Origin: an uncultured Prevotella sp.
Lineage (GTDB): Bacteria > Bacteroidota > Bacteroidia > Bacteroidales > Bacteroidaceae
Direction: 5' to 3'
NCBI GenBank assembly: GCA_934256705.1
Contig: CAKQPF010000051.1
Location: 1 to 26,023 of the forward strand
Length of the DNA stretch: 26,023 bases
Part shown: positions 1 through 7,529 of the stretch, one piece after another
Layout of the letters: each line of letters starts with the position of its first letter
Position numbering within the stretch: position 1 is the stretch's first letter
Position numbers and translations under genes: made by a program
The notes under the pieces: model-generated
Told to the model about the DNA's origin: nothing
Database searches by the model: none
Seen by the model: the letters and a program-made list of their open reading frames with translations, nothing else

Positions 1-59
1 ACTGCATGTCACATACAAAGAGCAGTAAGGCTTAATGTTAATTACAACCACTCCTTTTA

Positions 60-77
60 GGTGTGGGAAACTTTAGT
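60..77 (+). repeat. 18-bp dispersed repeat, copy 1
   Basis: The sequence GGTGTGGGAAACTTTAGT occurs here. It recurs with one mismatch at 25596-25613 in the same orientation, and perfectly but inverted at 25950-25967. This copy directly abuts the stop codon of the minus-strand lipoprotein gene. It could be an end of an insertion element or a recombination site; no transposase is visible nearby. Confidence 0.7.
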
Positions 78-689
78 CTATAATTTTCCTGTACCATTAC
101 ATCTGCTACACCAACCATTAGTACAATTTGGACACGCCACTCTCTTGTTGGTTAGTGGATTGATATAAGTCCGTTTACCGCCACAGGTCCAGCACTTTTT
201 GGTTCCATGACAGATATGGCAGGTCTTTCCTCCCGATGAAGAGTTTGTGTTTGTCGAACTTTTACGCTCATAGTTTGTGCCGTTTGCAACATCCGACGTT
301 TTACTCCTGTTCATATTTTGAACAGCTTGTCCTTTCAAAGCTCGCCATTCACTTTTTGTATAATTTGAACCGTCCGGTTTCTTGTAGTATTTACAAAAAT
401 TCTGATACTCTTGTTCTTCCTCGCTGAGAACTTGGTTTACGCTTTGTTGGGCTATATTGCCTAACACCTGGTTATATTGCTGTTGCTGAGCCATCGTTTG
501 AGAAATGGCATAGTTGGGGTCAAGCAAGTAATCCATGTTACCACTACCAGATGATACCATATAGCCGTTTCCACCGAAACCATATCCTCCCATATTAGCG
601 AGTCCAGCAAGCATACCTTCTCCGAAACTACCACAAGAGGCTACCAATGGTAAAAAGAATGCAAGCAACAAGTATTTAATAGTCTTCAT
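78..689 (-). CDS. Lipoprotein with DnaJ-like cysteine-rich C-terminus
   Basis: A 203-residue protein with a signal peptide and lipobox (LVASC, lipidated Cys about residue 19), so probably anchored in an envelope membrane. The middle is Gly/Gln/Ser-rich and of low complexity. The last 50 residues (about 157-200) carry four CxxC pairs, most followed by G (CHICHG, CWTCGG, CPNC, CSRCNG). This resembles the zinc-binding cysteine-rich region of DnaJ, but there is no J-domain. Zinc binding is likely by analogy; the function is unknown. It is the last gene of the minus-strand series, 59 bp downstream of the FISUMP lipoprotein. An 18-bp dispersed repeat follows the stop codon directly. Confidence 0.8.
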   Translation of the reverse strand: MKTIKYLLLAFFLPLVASCGSFGEGMLAGLANMGGYGFGGNGYMVSSGSGNMDYLLDPNYAISQTMAQQQQYNQVLGNIAQQSVNQVLSEEEQEYQNFCKYYKKPDGSNYTKSEWRALKGQAVQNMNRSKTSDVANGTNYERKSSTNTNSSSGGKTCHICHGTKKCWTCGGKRTYINPLTNKRVACPNCTNGWCSRCNGTGKL

Positions 690-748
690 AAGTATCTACT
701 TTTTATTTGCTGAAATATTCAATGTATAAATCTCACCTTTTATTTTTC

Positions 749-1807
749 TTATTTCTTCAACACGGCTCTTACGCTACAGCCATAGTATCTGAATATTGAA
801 TTTAAATCTCGTTTAGAAGAAGAGAAATCCAAAGTAATGGCATGATATAAATTATTGCCTTGAGTCGCTGTAAGGTATATTCCTCGTGTTCCCTTGCTTT
901 TCAGTTTGTCCTGCTTAAATCCTGCTGCTGGCAAGAATATATAATTGCCATTGCCTCCGAATACTTTATAGCCATTTATACCATTCACTGCAGTCCACAC
1001 CCAGTCACATTTAGTCTTGAGTTCATTCGTCTCCGCTTTTGTAGGCATTGTCCAGGAAGGTCCAAGATTTGCAGTCGCCACATCATACAATGTCCCATTA
1101 ATACTATCTCCGATACTCTCGCAGGTAGAACTTGACCCAGAACAATAATTGTATGTATTCCATGAGTATGTGTTTTTTTCTTCTGTTTCGCCCCAAGCGT
1201 AATAGCCGCCATACTCTTCCGGACTTTCAGCGCCGACATTGCAGGTTGCCCATTTCACGCTCAAGCCAAGATCTGCACATTCCACTCCATTAACAATCTC
1301 CGTTACAGCGAGGTATGGAGTGAAACCTATGACTTGATATTTCTCTTCTTCTACATCATTTTCATAAGTCACAGCAAAGACATTTTTGGCAGTATTTGTA
1401 TATATGCCTTTTCCATAATAGTCTCCGATATAATCGAAATCATCCAATATATTCCGGAAATCGCTGTTATCTTCATCTTTTTTCAGCATCATCACGGCTG
1501 AACATAAATTGCCAGACGAAAACTGGTAAGCAATAGTGACCGGCAGCTTCTTCGCATTGAATTGCAATATGTCTTCATCCGATGAATCCACTGCCTTGTA
1601 ACCATTCATGTATTCCATGATGCTTTCTTTGGATGTTCCCCATTCTGTATTGACTTTTTTCAGTGTTTCTACAATGTCTTCTTCTGTCGGAACATATTCT
1701 TCATCAAACACTTCTTCAAAAGTACTGCACCCAACTGCAGAAAGGATGATGACCACACACCATATTGTTTTTATCAGATACTGTCTTGTTTTCATTGTGC
1801 TTATCAT
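749..1807 (-). CDS. FISUMP-domain lipoprotein
   Basis: A 352-residue lipoprotein with lipobox LSAVGC (Cys27, or Cys23 if translation starts at the second Met, position 1795, which gives a more usual signal peptide beginning MKTRQ). Residues about 30-165 are an unassigned acidic domain. Residues about 172-350 match the FISUMP (Fibrobacter succinogenes major paralogous) type: DLGLSVKWATCNVG, then YYAWGE, WTMPTKAE and FLPAAG, ending in SVRAV. Such domains are common in surface lipoproteins of Bacteroidetes; their biochemical role is unknown. The first ATG overlaps the stop of the upstream BIG2 gene in an ATGA tetranucleotide, so the two genes are probably co-translated. Confidence 0.85.
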   Translation of the reverse strand: MISTMKTRQYLIKTIWCVVIILSAVGCSTFEEVFDEEYVPTEEDIVETLKKVNTEWGTSKESIMEYMNGYKAVDSSDEDILQFNAKKLPVTIAYQFSSGNLCSAVMMLKKDEDNSDFRNILDDFDYIGDYYGKGIYTNTAKNVFAVTYENDVEEEKYQVIGFTPYLAVTEIVNGVECADLGLSVKWATCNVGAESPEEYGGYYAWGETEEKNTYSWNTYNYCSGSSSTCESIGDSINGTLYDVATANLGPSWTMPTKAETNELKTKCDWVWTAVNGINGYKVFGGNGNYIFLPAAGFKQDKLKSKGTRGIYLTATQGNNLYHAITLDFSSSKRDLNSIFRYYGCSVRAVLKK

Positions 1808-2922
1808 TTAGAAAGTTTCTTTACGAGTTTAACAATCTTGTTCGTCCGGTATTCCACCGTTTTATTGTCCAAGCCTTCTGGTGCAGAGACAATGGTCACG
1901 ATGGTGGTAGTCCTGATTTTATTATCTGTTACAACTGTTATGGTCGCCTGTCCTTCTTTCTTGCCATAAACAGTTCCTGATGTTGTAATTGTGGCAACAG
2001 AGGTATCAGATGAATTCCACGTATATGTAGCTTCTGATTCTGAAGGTGTGAGTGTAGGAACAAGTTTACGACTAAACCCTACAGACAATGTAACATCTGA
2101 TGGCAAGTGGACGGCTGTCGGAGCTCCGACGACATTAATGACTGCCTTGGCTGACAATCCATTATCCGCTTTTGCTATAACTGTAGTCGTACCCTCAGTG
2201 ATGCCTTTTATCAAGCCATTATTAGTTACAGTGGCTACATTTTCATTCTCGGAGATCCATTCTACGGATGCAGAGGCTCCAAATGGAGTATAAACAGGTT
2301 TCAAATACTTACTCTTTCCTACCACTACATTCAAAGGATTAGGAGACAACTCCATTGTCTTTGCATCAATCTTGTTGACATGGACATCACAATAACAAGG
2401 CTCTGCCGTAATAGGGTCCAGAGTGATTCTGGCATATCCGGATGCTACAGCCGTCAGTTTTCCTTTCTCGTCGATAGTCACGACGTTTTCATCGCTTGAT
2501 TTCCATGTTGGCGTTCCGTAGCTATCGCTTCGTGTACACTTCAATGTATATTTGTCACCAGGATTTAATTTCAAATCCGTTTCACTGATACTTGCTGTTC
2601 CTCCTATACATTGTATCCTATAAGTCTTTGTACCACGTCCTGCATGATAGTTATTATCATACGAACCAAGATATTCATATACATAATCACATTTCACATA
2701 GGCTGCTCCGGAAAAGTAATGAGTAACTTTCACTATCGCTCCTACTTCAGATTTCTCCGTCAACGTAAGTCCTTCATCGAAAGACCATATCGCACTTCTC
2801 ACATAGCCTGCAGGAGCTTCTAAAGAAAGGAATTCATAAGATCCCACTTTTATATTATATTGTGCCAGCATATCAATCTGGAACAATAGTGACAACAAGG
2901 TGAATACTACTAATCGTTTCAT
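1804..2922 (-). CDS. Secreted protein with three BIG2 Ig-like domains
   Basis: A 372-residue protein with an N-terminal signal peptide (residues 1-20, cleavage probably after MLA). Residues about 22-108 form a non-repetitive N-terminal domain. Three bacterial Ig-like group 2 (BIG2) domains follow at about 110-180, 187-262 and 266-343. Each has the usual pattern of W.S...VATI...G...G...G.A.IT. BIG2 domains are found in adhesins and other surface proteins. The tail (about 350-372) is basic. There is no lipobox, so it is secreted or held by other means. The 268-bp spacer upstream has two near-consensus minus-strand promoter -7 boxes (TACTTTG, one base short of TAnnTTTG), so it may have its own promoter. 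Confidence 0.85.
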   Translation of the reverse strand: MKRLVVFTLLSLLFQIDMLAQYNIKVGSYEFLSLEAPAGYVRSAIWSFDEGLTLTEKSEVGAIVKVTHYFSGAAYVKCDYVYEYLGSYDNNYHAGRGTKTYRIQCIGGTASISETDLKLNPGDKYTLKCTRSDSYGTPTWKSSDENVVTIDEKGKLTAVASGYARITLDPITAEPCYCDVHVNKIDAKTMELSPNPLNVVVGKSKYLKPVYTPFGASASVEWISENENVATVTNNGLIKGITEGTTTVIAKADNGLSAKAVINVVGAPTAVHLPSDVTLSVGFSRKLVPTLTPSESEATYTWNSSDTSVATITTSGTVYGKKEGQATITVVTDNKIRTTTIVTIVSAPEGLDNKTVEYRTNKIVKLVKKLSK

Positions 2923-3190
2923 TTCTGATTTTATATAAAAAATATTATTAATTGGACATTATTTGCAAGGTCTCATCTCAAGTTCGGCATTTGTTTCATG
3001 TCATGAATGCCATGGCTTTCAAAGTATTACCAAGCGATAAGAGAGGTTCAACAGAAACTTGAAATCTTTGTACGACTTTCAGTTCTGTATCTTGATAAAA
3101 CAGACAAAGTAGGTGACCAATCATTATTCAGGAATCCATTCTGAGAATAACCATTGGCCATCTACTTGTAACGCTCAAACAACAAAGAGA

Positions 3191-3610
3191 CTAATCTGTT
3201 TCTACATAGCCGAAAGTGACGACATCACCATCTTCATTCTCCAGCACAAGCATGTCCTTGTCCTTGAAAGCCTTGATAGTAAACTTCCACGTCTCTGTCT
3301 CATCATTGAATTTCAAACGCATAGTCAGCTGATTGCCATTTACGCTATATACGCCCTTACCAAAATCATATTCAGGCTCCTCATCACTGTCATCGTCAGG
3401 CTCGAAGGATTCTGTGTAATTGCAAGTGCCGTCTTCGAAGAATCCTATTTCCTCTAAATACTGACCGTTGTCTTCATATCGAACCCAATATCCGGTGAGG
3501 TTTTCATTGCTTGACGCTCCGTCATTGTCATCATCAGAGCTGCAGCTGACGAATAATGTTCCTACAACAGAAAGGAGGAACATCAAGGAGAACAACTTTA
3601 TTTTTCTCAT
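3191..3610 (-). CDS. Small lipocalin-like lipoprotein
   Basis: I place the start at the ATG at 3610 (MRKIKLFSLMFLL), giving 139 residues. An in-frame ATG further upstream at 3643 would put 11 polar residues before the signal peptide. The lipobox is LFVSC, followed by an acidic SSDDDND stretch, which is common in exported Bacteroidetes lipoproteins. The rest (LTGYWVRYEDNG... through WKFTIKAF... to MLVLE) fits a small lipocalin-like beta-barrel. It is a paralogue of the gene at 3770-4150. Both carry the same 26-bp sequence about 10 bp before the start codon, so they probably arose by tandem duplication. The ligand is unknown. Confidence 0.8.
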   Translation of the reverse strand: MRKIKLFSLMFLLSVVGTLFVSCSSDDDNDGASSNENLTGYWVRYEDNGQYLEEIGFFEDGTCNYTESFEPDDDSDEEPEYDFGKGVYSVNGNQLTMRLKFNDETETWKFTIKAFKDKDMLVLENEDGDVVTFGYVETD

Positions 3611-3620
3611 TGTCTGTATG

Positions 3621-3646
3621 CACTTGGTCTGTGTCGTGCACAACTT
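3621..3646 (-). promoter_or_regulatory. Conserved leader shared with the paralogous lipoprotein gene
   Basis: This 26-bp block lies 10 bp upstream of the 3610 start codon and matches 4160-4185, upstream of the paralogue, at 23 of 26 positions. Its core on the minus strand is GCACGACAC. It may be a translation-control or regulator site, or simply conserved because of recent duplication. Confidence 0.4.
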
Positions 3647-3728
3647 TATGTTTTTATTTATTTAAGTTAAAACGTCGCAAGGAAGTTTGTTGACTTATAA
3701 GGTCTCATCATTATTGTCTGACCAAGCC

Positions 3729-3762
3729 ACTCCCACCTCCACATTAGAAACGAGGTGGGAGT
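3729..3762 (-). terminator. Hairpin downstream of lipocalin-like gene
   Basis: A perfect 11-bp inverted repeat (ACTCCCACCTC at 3729-3739, GAGGTGGGAGT at 3752-3762) with a 12-nt loop. It starts 8 bp past the stop codon at 3770. There is no U-tract after it, so it may slow or stabilise rather than fully terminate transcription. Confidence 0.5.
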
Positions 3763-3769
3763 AGGGCTA

Positions 3770-4150
3770 TTATTGCTTAGTACATGTCATTTGCCTTCCA
3801 TCTTCGTCAATAAGAACCAGCTTATTGCTTGTGATGGACACCACCTGCCATTCTGAAGGATCTTCGTCTTCCCAATACATTTTAAGGATTTGATTATTTG
3901 CATTGTAGGAATATGTGAAAGGTTCCTCATAATTGTCAGCTTCATAATCTATCTCTTTCACTGTACCTTTACCATTAGACCTGAAAGTGATAAGTTGGTA
4001 ACCTGTACTGAAGGTGTACTTCCATGTACCGACCAAACTCTCTACGACCTCAGTGTTGTTACCTCCGTCGTCATCATTGTCATCGCTTGAACAGCTGACG
4101 AATGACAATCCCATGAAAAGGATTACTAACAAGGATAAGAATTTCTTCAT
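3770..4150 (-). CDS. Small lipocalin-like lipoprotein
   Basis: A 126-residue lipoprotein with a clear signal peptide and lipobox LSFVSC, then SSDDNDDDGGNN, an acidic linker often seen on surface-exposed Bacteroidetes lipoproteins. The remaining 90 residues (LVGTWKYTFSTG..., ITFRSNGKGTV, ending KLVLIDEDGRQMTCTKQ) have the LxGTW start and alternating strands of lipocalin-like domains. It is 40 bp downstream of the exported protein at 4191-4943 and is followed by a hairpin. It is a paralogue of the gene at 3191-3610. The ligand is unknown. Confidence 0.85.
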   Translation of the reverse strand: MKKFLSLLVILFMGLSFVSCSSDDNDDDGGNNTEVVESLVGTWKYTFSTGYQLITFRSNGKGTVKEIDYEADNYEEPFTYSYNANNQILKMYWEDEDPSEWQVVSITSNKLVLIDEDGRQMTCTKQ

Positions 4151-4159
4151 GATTTCCTA

Positions 4160-4185
4160 CACTTTGTCCGTGTCGTGCGCAACTT
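4160..4185 (-). promoter_or_regulatory. Conserved leader, second copy
   Basis: This is the partner of 3621-3646: 23 of 26 bases are identical, and it lies at the same distance (about 10 bp) before the start codon at 4150. It fills most of the 40-bp gap to the preceding gene. Confidence 0.4.
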
Positions 4186-4190
4186 CTGAA

Positions 4191-4943
4191 TTAGTATATG
4201 ATATTCTTTATCTTGGCTTTACTCATCTGGAAGATAGGAGCCTTGGGAGTGTTTGTCTTTTTATATGACACCACGGTGGCGGTTTCGCTGCAGACCCATA
4301 CTTTCATGCGTGCACCTTTCCTGGTCACGATTGTGGCTTTTCTCGGACTCTTGGCCGATGCGCTTTCCTCTGCCGTGCCGGCTTTCTGTATGGAGTCTGC
4401 GATTTCAGTCTCCCGCTCTGCTTTCAACCGTAATGCCGCTGCTTCACGCTCCCGCTCCTTCTGCTCTTCCATAGCCAGATTCGTCAGGATGTCGCGCGTG
4501 CCGTCAGGATAACATATCATGAAGATGTCTGTCTTCTGTGCCAGTACCGGATTGCCTTTGTCCTTCTTGCTTGTGCTGAAAGTGACTACATTTGAATCCA
4601 TTGTCAGACTGTATGCCGGCACTTCCTTTCCATCCTTGTAATAGATTACTATGGCATCCTTCGGTATCTGTGTATGTTCGGAGACGGTATAGACACGCTC
4701 GCCCTTGCTGTTGAATACCACATTGCCCCTTGTCTTGAACTTGAGCATGAACAGTTGGGTGTTTTCCACGAACTCCTCGGTTGCCATCTTGTCGCCCGAA
4801 TCCTTGTAGAGGGTCTTATCATTATTGACCTGAATGATCTTCACTGGTTTCACCCTGCCGTCACGGAAGATGATGGCGTCCTGGGCATAGGCACTGATAG
4901 TCCCTACCAGAAGAAATAATAACAAACTATATTTTCTTACCAT
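4191..4943 (-). CDS. Exported protein of unknown function
   Basis: A 250-residue protein with a signal peptide (MVRKYSLLLFLLVGTISAYAQ, cleavage about residue 20). Residues 21-150 look beta-rich (repeated short motifs such as IIFRDGRVKPVKI and IVIYYKDGKEVPAYSL). Residues about 157-185 are a charged helix (EEQKEREREAAALRLKAERE). The C-terminal 50 residues are basic, with TIVTRKGARMKVWV. I do not recognise a family. It overlaps the end of the LysM/beta-barrel gene by 7 bp and so is almost certainly in its operon; a periplasmic partner of that protein is possible. Confidence 0.75.
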   Translation of the reverse strand: MVRKYSLLLFLLVGTISAYAQDAIIFRDGRVKPVKIIQVNNDKTLYKDSGDKMATEEFVENTQLFMLKFKTRGNVVFNSKGERVYTVSEHTQIPKDAIVIYYKDGKEVPAYSLTMDSNVVTFSTSKKDKGNPVLAQKTDIFMICYPDGTRDILTNLAMEEQKEREREAAALRLKAERETEIADSIQKAGTAEESASAKSPRKATIVTRKGARMKVWVCSETATVVSYKKTNTPKAPIFQMSKAKIKNIIY

Positions 4944-5824
4944 AATTTACCCTTGAATAATATTGACACTTCTGGAAATGCCTTCTTGCCAAACCATTTC
5001 TTTTGTTCATCTGTCATAGGAATCTGGTAAGAGCCGGAGATAACGAAGTCGCCAAGACACAGACGCAAGCCTGCTCTTGCACCAATTCCGACCTTTCCGC
5101 CGGTTTTCTGTTTGTGCGACTCGGTCTTGCCATTTTTACCGTATGTTCTTATTTTGGATTTTCCTGACAATCCTATATTGGCATTCAATCCTGCAAATGG
5201 AACCAATGCAAATGAATGGTATCTGAAAGAGTAGCCCAATTCCAATGGAATCTGGAGCAAATGGCATTCTGATTTGCTATTGATGGATTGACCTTCAACT
5301 TTAACCATGCTATTATAGTTGGCACTATTGTAGCCGATTCTTGCTCCTGCATATAGATTTTTCAGGAAGAAGTAATTGACTCCCGCTGTGAATTCATACA
5401 TGAAATTGTCAGAACCATCTATGAAACCATAACCTATTTCTCCGACGAATTCCAATTTTTCCGTCTGGGATTTTGAGGCTTTGGCAGCGGAGTTGGTCTG
5501 AGTGTCCGGAGTCTCCGACAACTCCACATCGGTGGTTTTAGTCTGTTTGCCTTTATTTACAGTCGTAAGAGTGGCATCTTTGGTGTTTGCAGATTGCTTT
5601 TCCGTAGAGAGCGGAATCTGGAGTTTCATCCCCACATACACGACGCCCTCCGCATTTGGATTTGCCTTGTTGATGTCAGCGACACTGACATTATATTGCT
5701 TTGCGATGCTTTCAATGGTTTCTCCGCGCTGTACGACATGGGTTACCACCTGATGCTGTGCCATTGCCATCAGAGAAATGGCGCACATAATCAATGAGAA
5801 ACAGATTTTTCTGATCATGGTCAT
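4937..5824 (-). CDS. LysM domain plus outer-membrane beta-barrel protein
   Basis: A 295-residue exported protein. Residues 1-22 are a signal peptide; the second Met (position 5818) is an equally good start. Residues about 28-72 are a LysM domain (HVVQRGETIESIAKQYNVS... to VGMKLQIPL), which usually binds peptidoglycan. A polar linker (73-122) leads to a C-terminal domain (about 125-295) with the strand pattern of small Bacteroidetes outer-membrane beta-barrels (GEIGYGFIDGSDNFMYEF, NLYAGARIGY, final VSILFKGKLW). It would tie the outer membrane to the cell wall. It starts 5 bp after the coiled-coil lipoprotein gene and overlaps the next gene by 7 bp. Confidence 0.85.
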   Translation of the reverse strand: MTMIRKICFSLIMCAISLMAMAQHQVVTHVVQRGETIESIAKQYNVSVADINKANPNAEGVVYVGMKLQIPLSTEKQSANTKDATLTTVNKGKQTKTTDVELSETPDTQTNSAAKASKSQTEKLEFVGEIGYGFIDGSDNFMYEFTAGVNYFFLKNLYAGARIGYNSANYNSMVKVEGQSINSKSECHLLQIPLELGYSFRYHSFALVPFAGLNANIGLSGKSKIRTYGKNGKTESHKQKTGGKVGIGARAGLRLCLGDFVISGSYQIPMTDEQKKWFGKKAFPEVSILFKGKLW

Positions 5825-5829
5825 AATAG

Positions 5830-6705
5830 TTAAAGTTGGATTATAAGAAAATTACTAACGCTCCAGAACTGGGTAGGATTGGTAATGACAAGCGTGCAGG
5901 TGCCATCCCCGTTTTCTTCGAAATGATAGGAGCGGTTGCTTGGCTGCGGTGTCAGAATCTTCGGATTGGTGGATTTCAGGGTCACCTCACGGAACTTGCG
6001 GATATCGACAGCATTGAATTTGCTCTTGTCCACATCTTCATAGTTCACCTTCTTCTTCTGCAGGAACTTGCCTTTCAGCAAGCCTGATGCCACCAGTTGC
6101 TTCCTCGTTCCTATCTTTATATAGCATTCATTGATGATTTCGTCCTGTGCGGAAAGCGCAGAAGTCAGCACCTGAGTCTTCTTCTCTGCCTTGTCTGCCC
6201 TGACGCTCATCTCGGAAAGCGAAGCACGAAGCTGGGTGATGTCTTTCCTGGAACTGTTCAGATCTTCACGCAATGACTGTATGACGCGGTCTTTTTCCGC
6301 CAGTTGCTGGTTGAGAAACTCCACCACCTTCTGCAGTCGCTCCACGCCTTGCGTCGAACGTTTTCTTGCCAAAGAATCCTGCAACGACCGGATTTTCACC
6401 CTTTGACGAGCCAGTATGTCAGCCATGCTCTTCAGGTTGGCTGCTATCTGCTGGCGGTCAAGCATCACGCCATCGCGCCCTTTGTTCGACAGGAGCACGT
6501 GTTCCTGCAATGAGATGCTGTCCAATCCTGTGGCAATAGTGGCGAGAATGCCGTTCAGCTCATCCAGTTGCTGAGCCTTGATCATGTTCTCCTGTATGAT
6601 GGAGTCACGCTCCACATTATAGTTTCCCATATCCACTTTGTCTTTCTTGCATGAGAAGACTGTCAGGATGAGGAAAGCCGTTATGATCGTTTTGAATATT
6701 TTCAT
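5830..6705 (-). CDS. Coiled-coil lipoprotein
   Basis: I place the start at the ATG at 6705, giving 291 residues, because MKIFKTIITAFLILTVFSC is a good signal peptide with a lipobox. The 28 residues of an upstream in-frame extension to 6789 are basic and overlap a hairpin, so they are probably not coding. Residues about 40-200 are long amphipathic helices with heptad character (QQLDELNGILATIATGL, VEFLNQQLAEKDRVIQSLRE). The last 90 residues form a separate, probably beta-rich domain ending in FLIIQL. Its place between the anti-sigma-like gene and the LysM protein suggests an envelope role. I do not recognise a named family. Confidence 0.8.
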   Translation of the reverse strand: MKIFKTIITAFLILTVFSCKKDKVDMGNYNVERDSIIQENMIKAQQLDELNGILATIATGLDSISLQEHVLLSNKGRDGVMLDRQQIAANLKSMADILARQRVKIRSLQDSLARKRSTQGVERLQKVVEFLNQQLAEKDRVIQSLREDLNSSRKDITQLRASLSEMSVRADKAEKKTQVLTSALSAQDEIINECYIKIGTRKQLVASGLLKGKFLQKKKVNYEDVDKSKFNAVDIRKFREVTLKSTNPKILTPQPSNRSYHFEENGDGTCTLVITNPTQFWSVSNFLIIQL

Positions 6706-6725
6706 GTGTGTATTGAAATCAAGTT

Positions 6726-6786
6726 TCTGCCTCCTGTCTTTCCGCTTTCCATATTTCATCGATGGATTGCAGGAAAGACAGGCAGA
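6726..6786 (-). other. Hairpin between anti-sigma-like gene and coiled-coil lipoprotein gene
   Basis: CCTGTCTTTCC (6733-6743) pairs perfectly with GGAAAGACAGG (6772-6782). The outer TCTG (6726-6729) pairs with CAGA (6783-6786) across a 3-nt bulge. It sits in a 125-bp intergenic gap, the longest inside this operon, and has no U-tract. It could be an RNA processing or attenuation point. Confidence 0.45.
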
Positions 6787-6830
6787 CATCAGTTAATGTA
6801 TGGATTTAGGGTAAAAGTAACCCCGACCGC

Positions 6831-7529
6831 CTATTTGTTTGTCATTTCGCTGAGCAGTGAGTCAGCCTGCTCCTGATAGGTGCCTTTTATCTTGATGAAG
6901 TCCTTGAGCAAGGCGATGGCCTCGTCCTTTTTCCCCATCCTTATCAGGGAGCATATCTTGAGCCAATAGAGTTCGTAGGCTTTCATCTGCAACTGATGCT
7001 CGTCCATATTTTCGTCCGTTGTCTTGACGTTCAGGAACTTGGCAGCCTGCATCTCAATGACAGAAGGGATGTCCTTTTCATTCTCAAGGTCATCCACCAT
7101 ATCCACCACTTCCTTGTCGTTGCCCTTCTGCCTTACCTTTGTCATAGCCTCGGAGACCTTCTTCTGCTTCTCCATATCGGATGTCGGGGCAGGCTTTGGT
7201 TGCTGGGCCACGACTTCATGGCTGAGCACCGGGGCATCATCGGGACGGATGACTGCTATGGCGAGCATCGCCACTGCAGCGATGGAAGCTACTGATACGG
7301 CTTTTATCACTCTTGCCCTCTTCTTCGCTTTCCATCCCTTTATCATCATGAGTTTCCGTTTTCTGTCGCCCAGCAGTTTCTTGATGAGCATGGTCAACGC
7401 TATTTCCCTTCTGAGGTTTTCATCGTTCAATGCTTCCTGCTCGAAGGCGAGCCTCTCGTCCTGTGTCATTTCGTTTCTGACATAACTGTCTATCTGATAA
7501 TGCAATTTTTCATCCATACTTCTCACCAT
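6831..7529 (-). CDS. Anti-sigma-factor-like membrane protein
   Basis: A 232-residue protein. Residues 5-60 (LHYQIDSYVRNEMTQDERLA, then ALNDENLRREIAL) match the N-terminal anti-sigma-like segment found in Bacteroidetes proteins encoded next to ECF sigma factors. A basic stretch is followed by one membrane segment at about 76-94, so the N-terminus is in the cytoplasm and residues 95-232 in the periplasm. That part has helices resembling a TPR (AYELYWLKICSLIRMGKKDE). The gene overlaps the sigma-factor gene by 7 bp. A second Met (position 7517) is an alternative start. The anti-sigma role is inferred from position and layout. Confidence 0.75.
   Translation of the reverse strand: MVRSMDEKLHYQIDSYVRNEMTQDERLAFEQEALNDENLRREIALTMLIKKLLGDRKRKLMMIKGWKAKKRARVIKAVSVASIAAVAMLAIAVIRPDDAPVLSHEVVAQQPKPAPTSDMEKQKKVSEAMTKVRQKGNDKEVVDMVDDLENEKDIPSVIEMQAAKFLNVKTTDENMDEHQLQMKAYELYWLKICSLIRMGKKDEAIALLKDFIKIKGTYQEQADSLLSEMTNK

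Noticed and set aside
6706..6789. 28-residue N-terminal extension of the coiled-coil lipoprotein
   Set aside because: It would bury the signal peptide and lipobox inside the protein and overlaps the intergenic hairpin.
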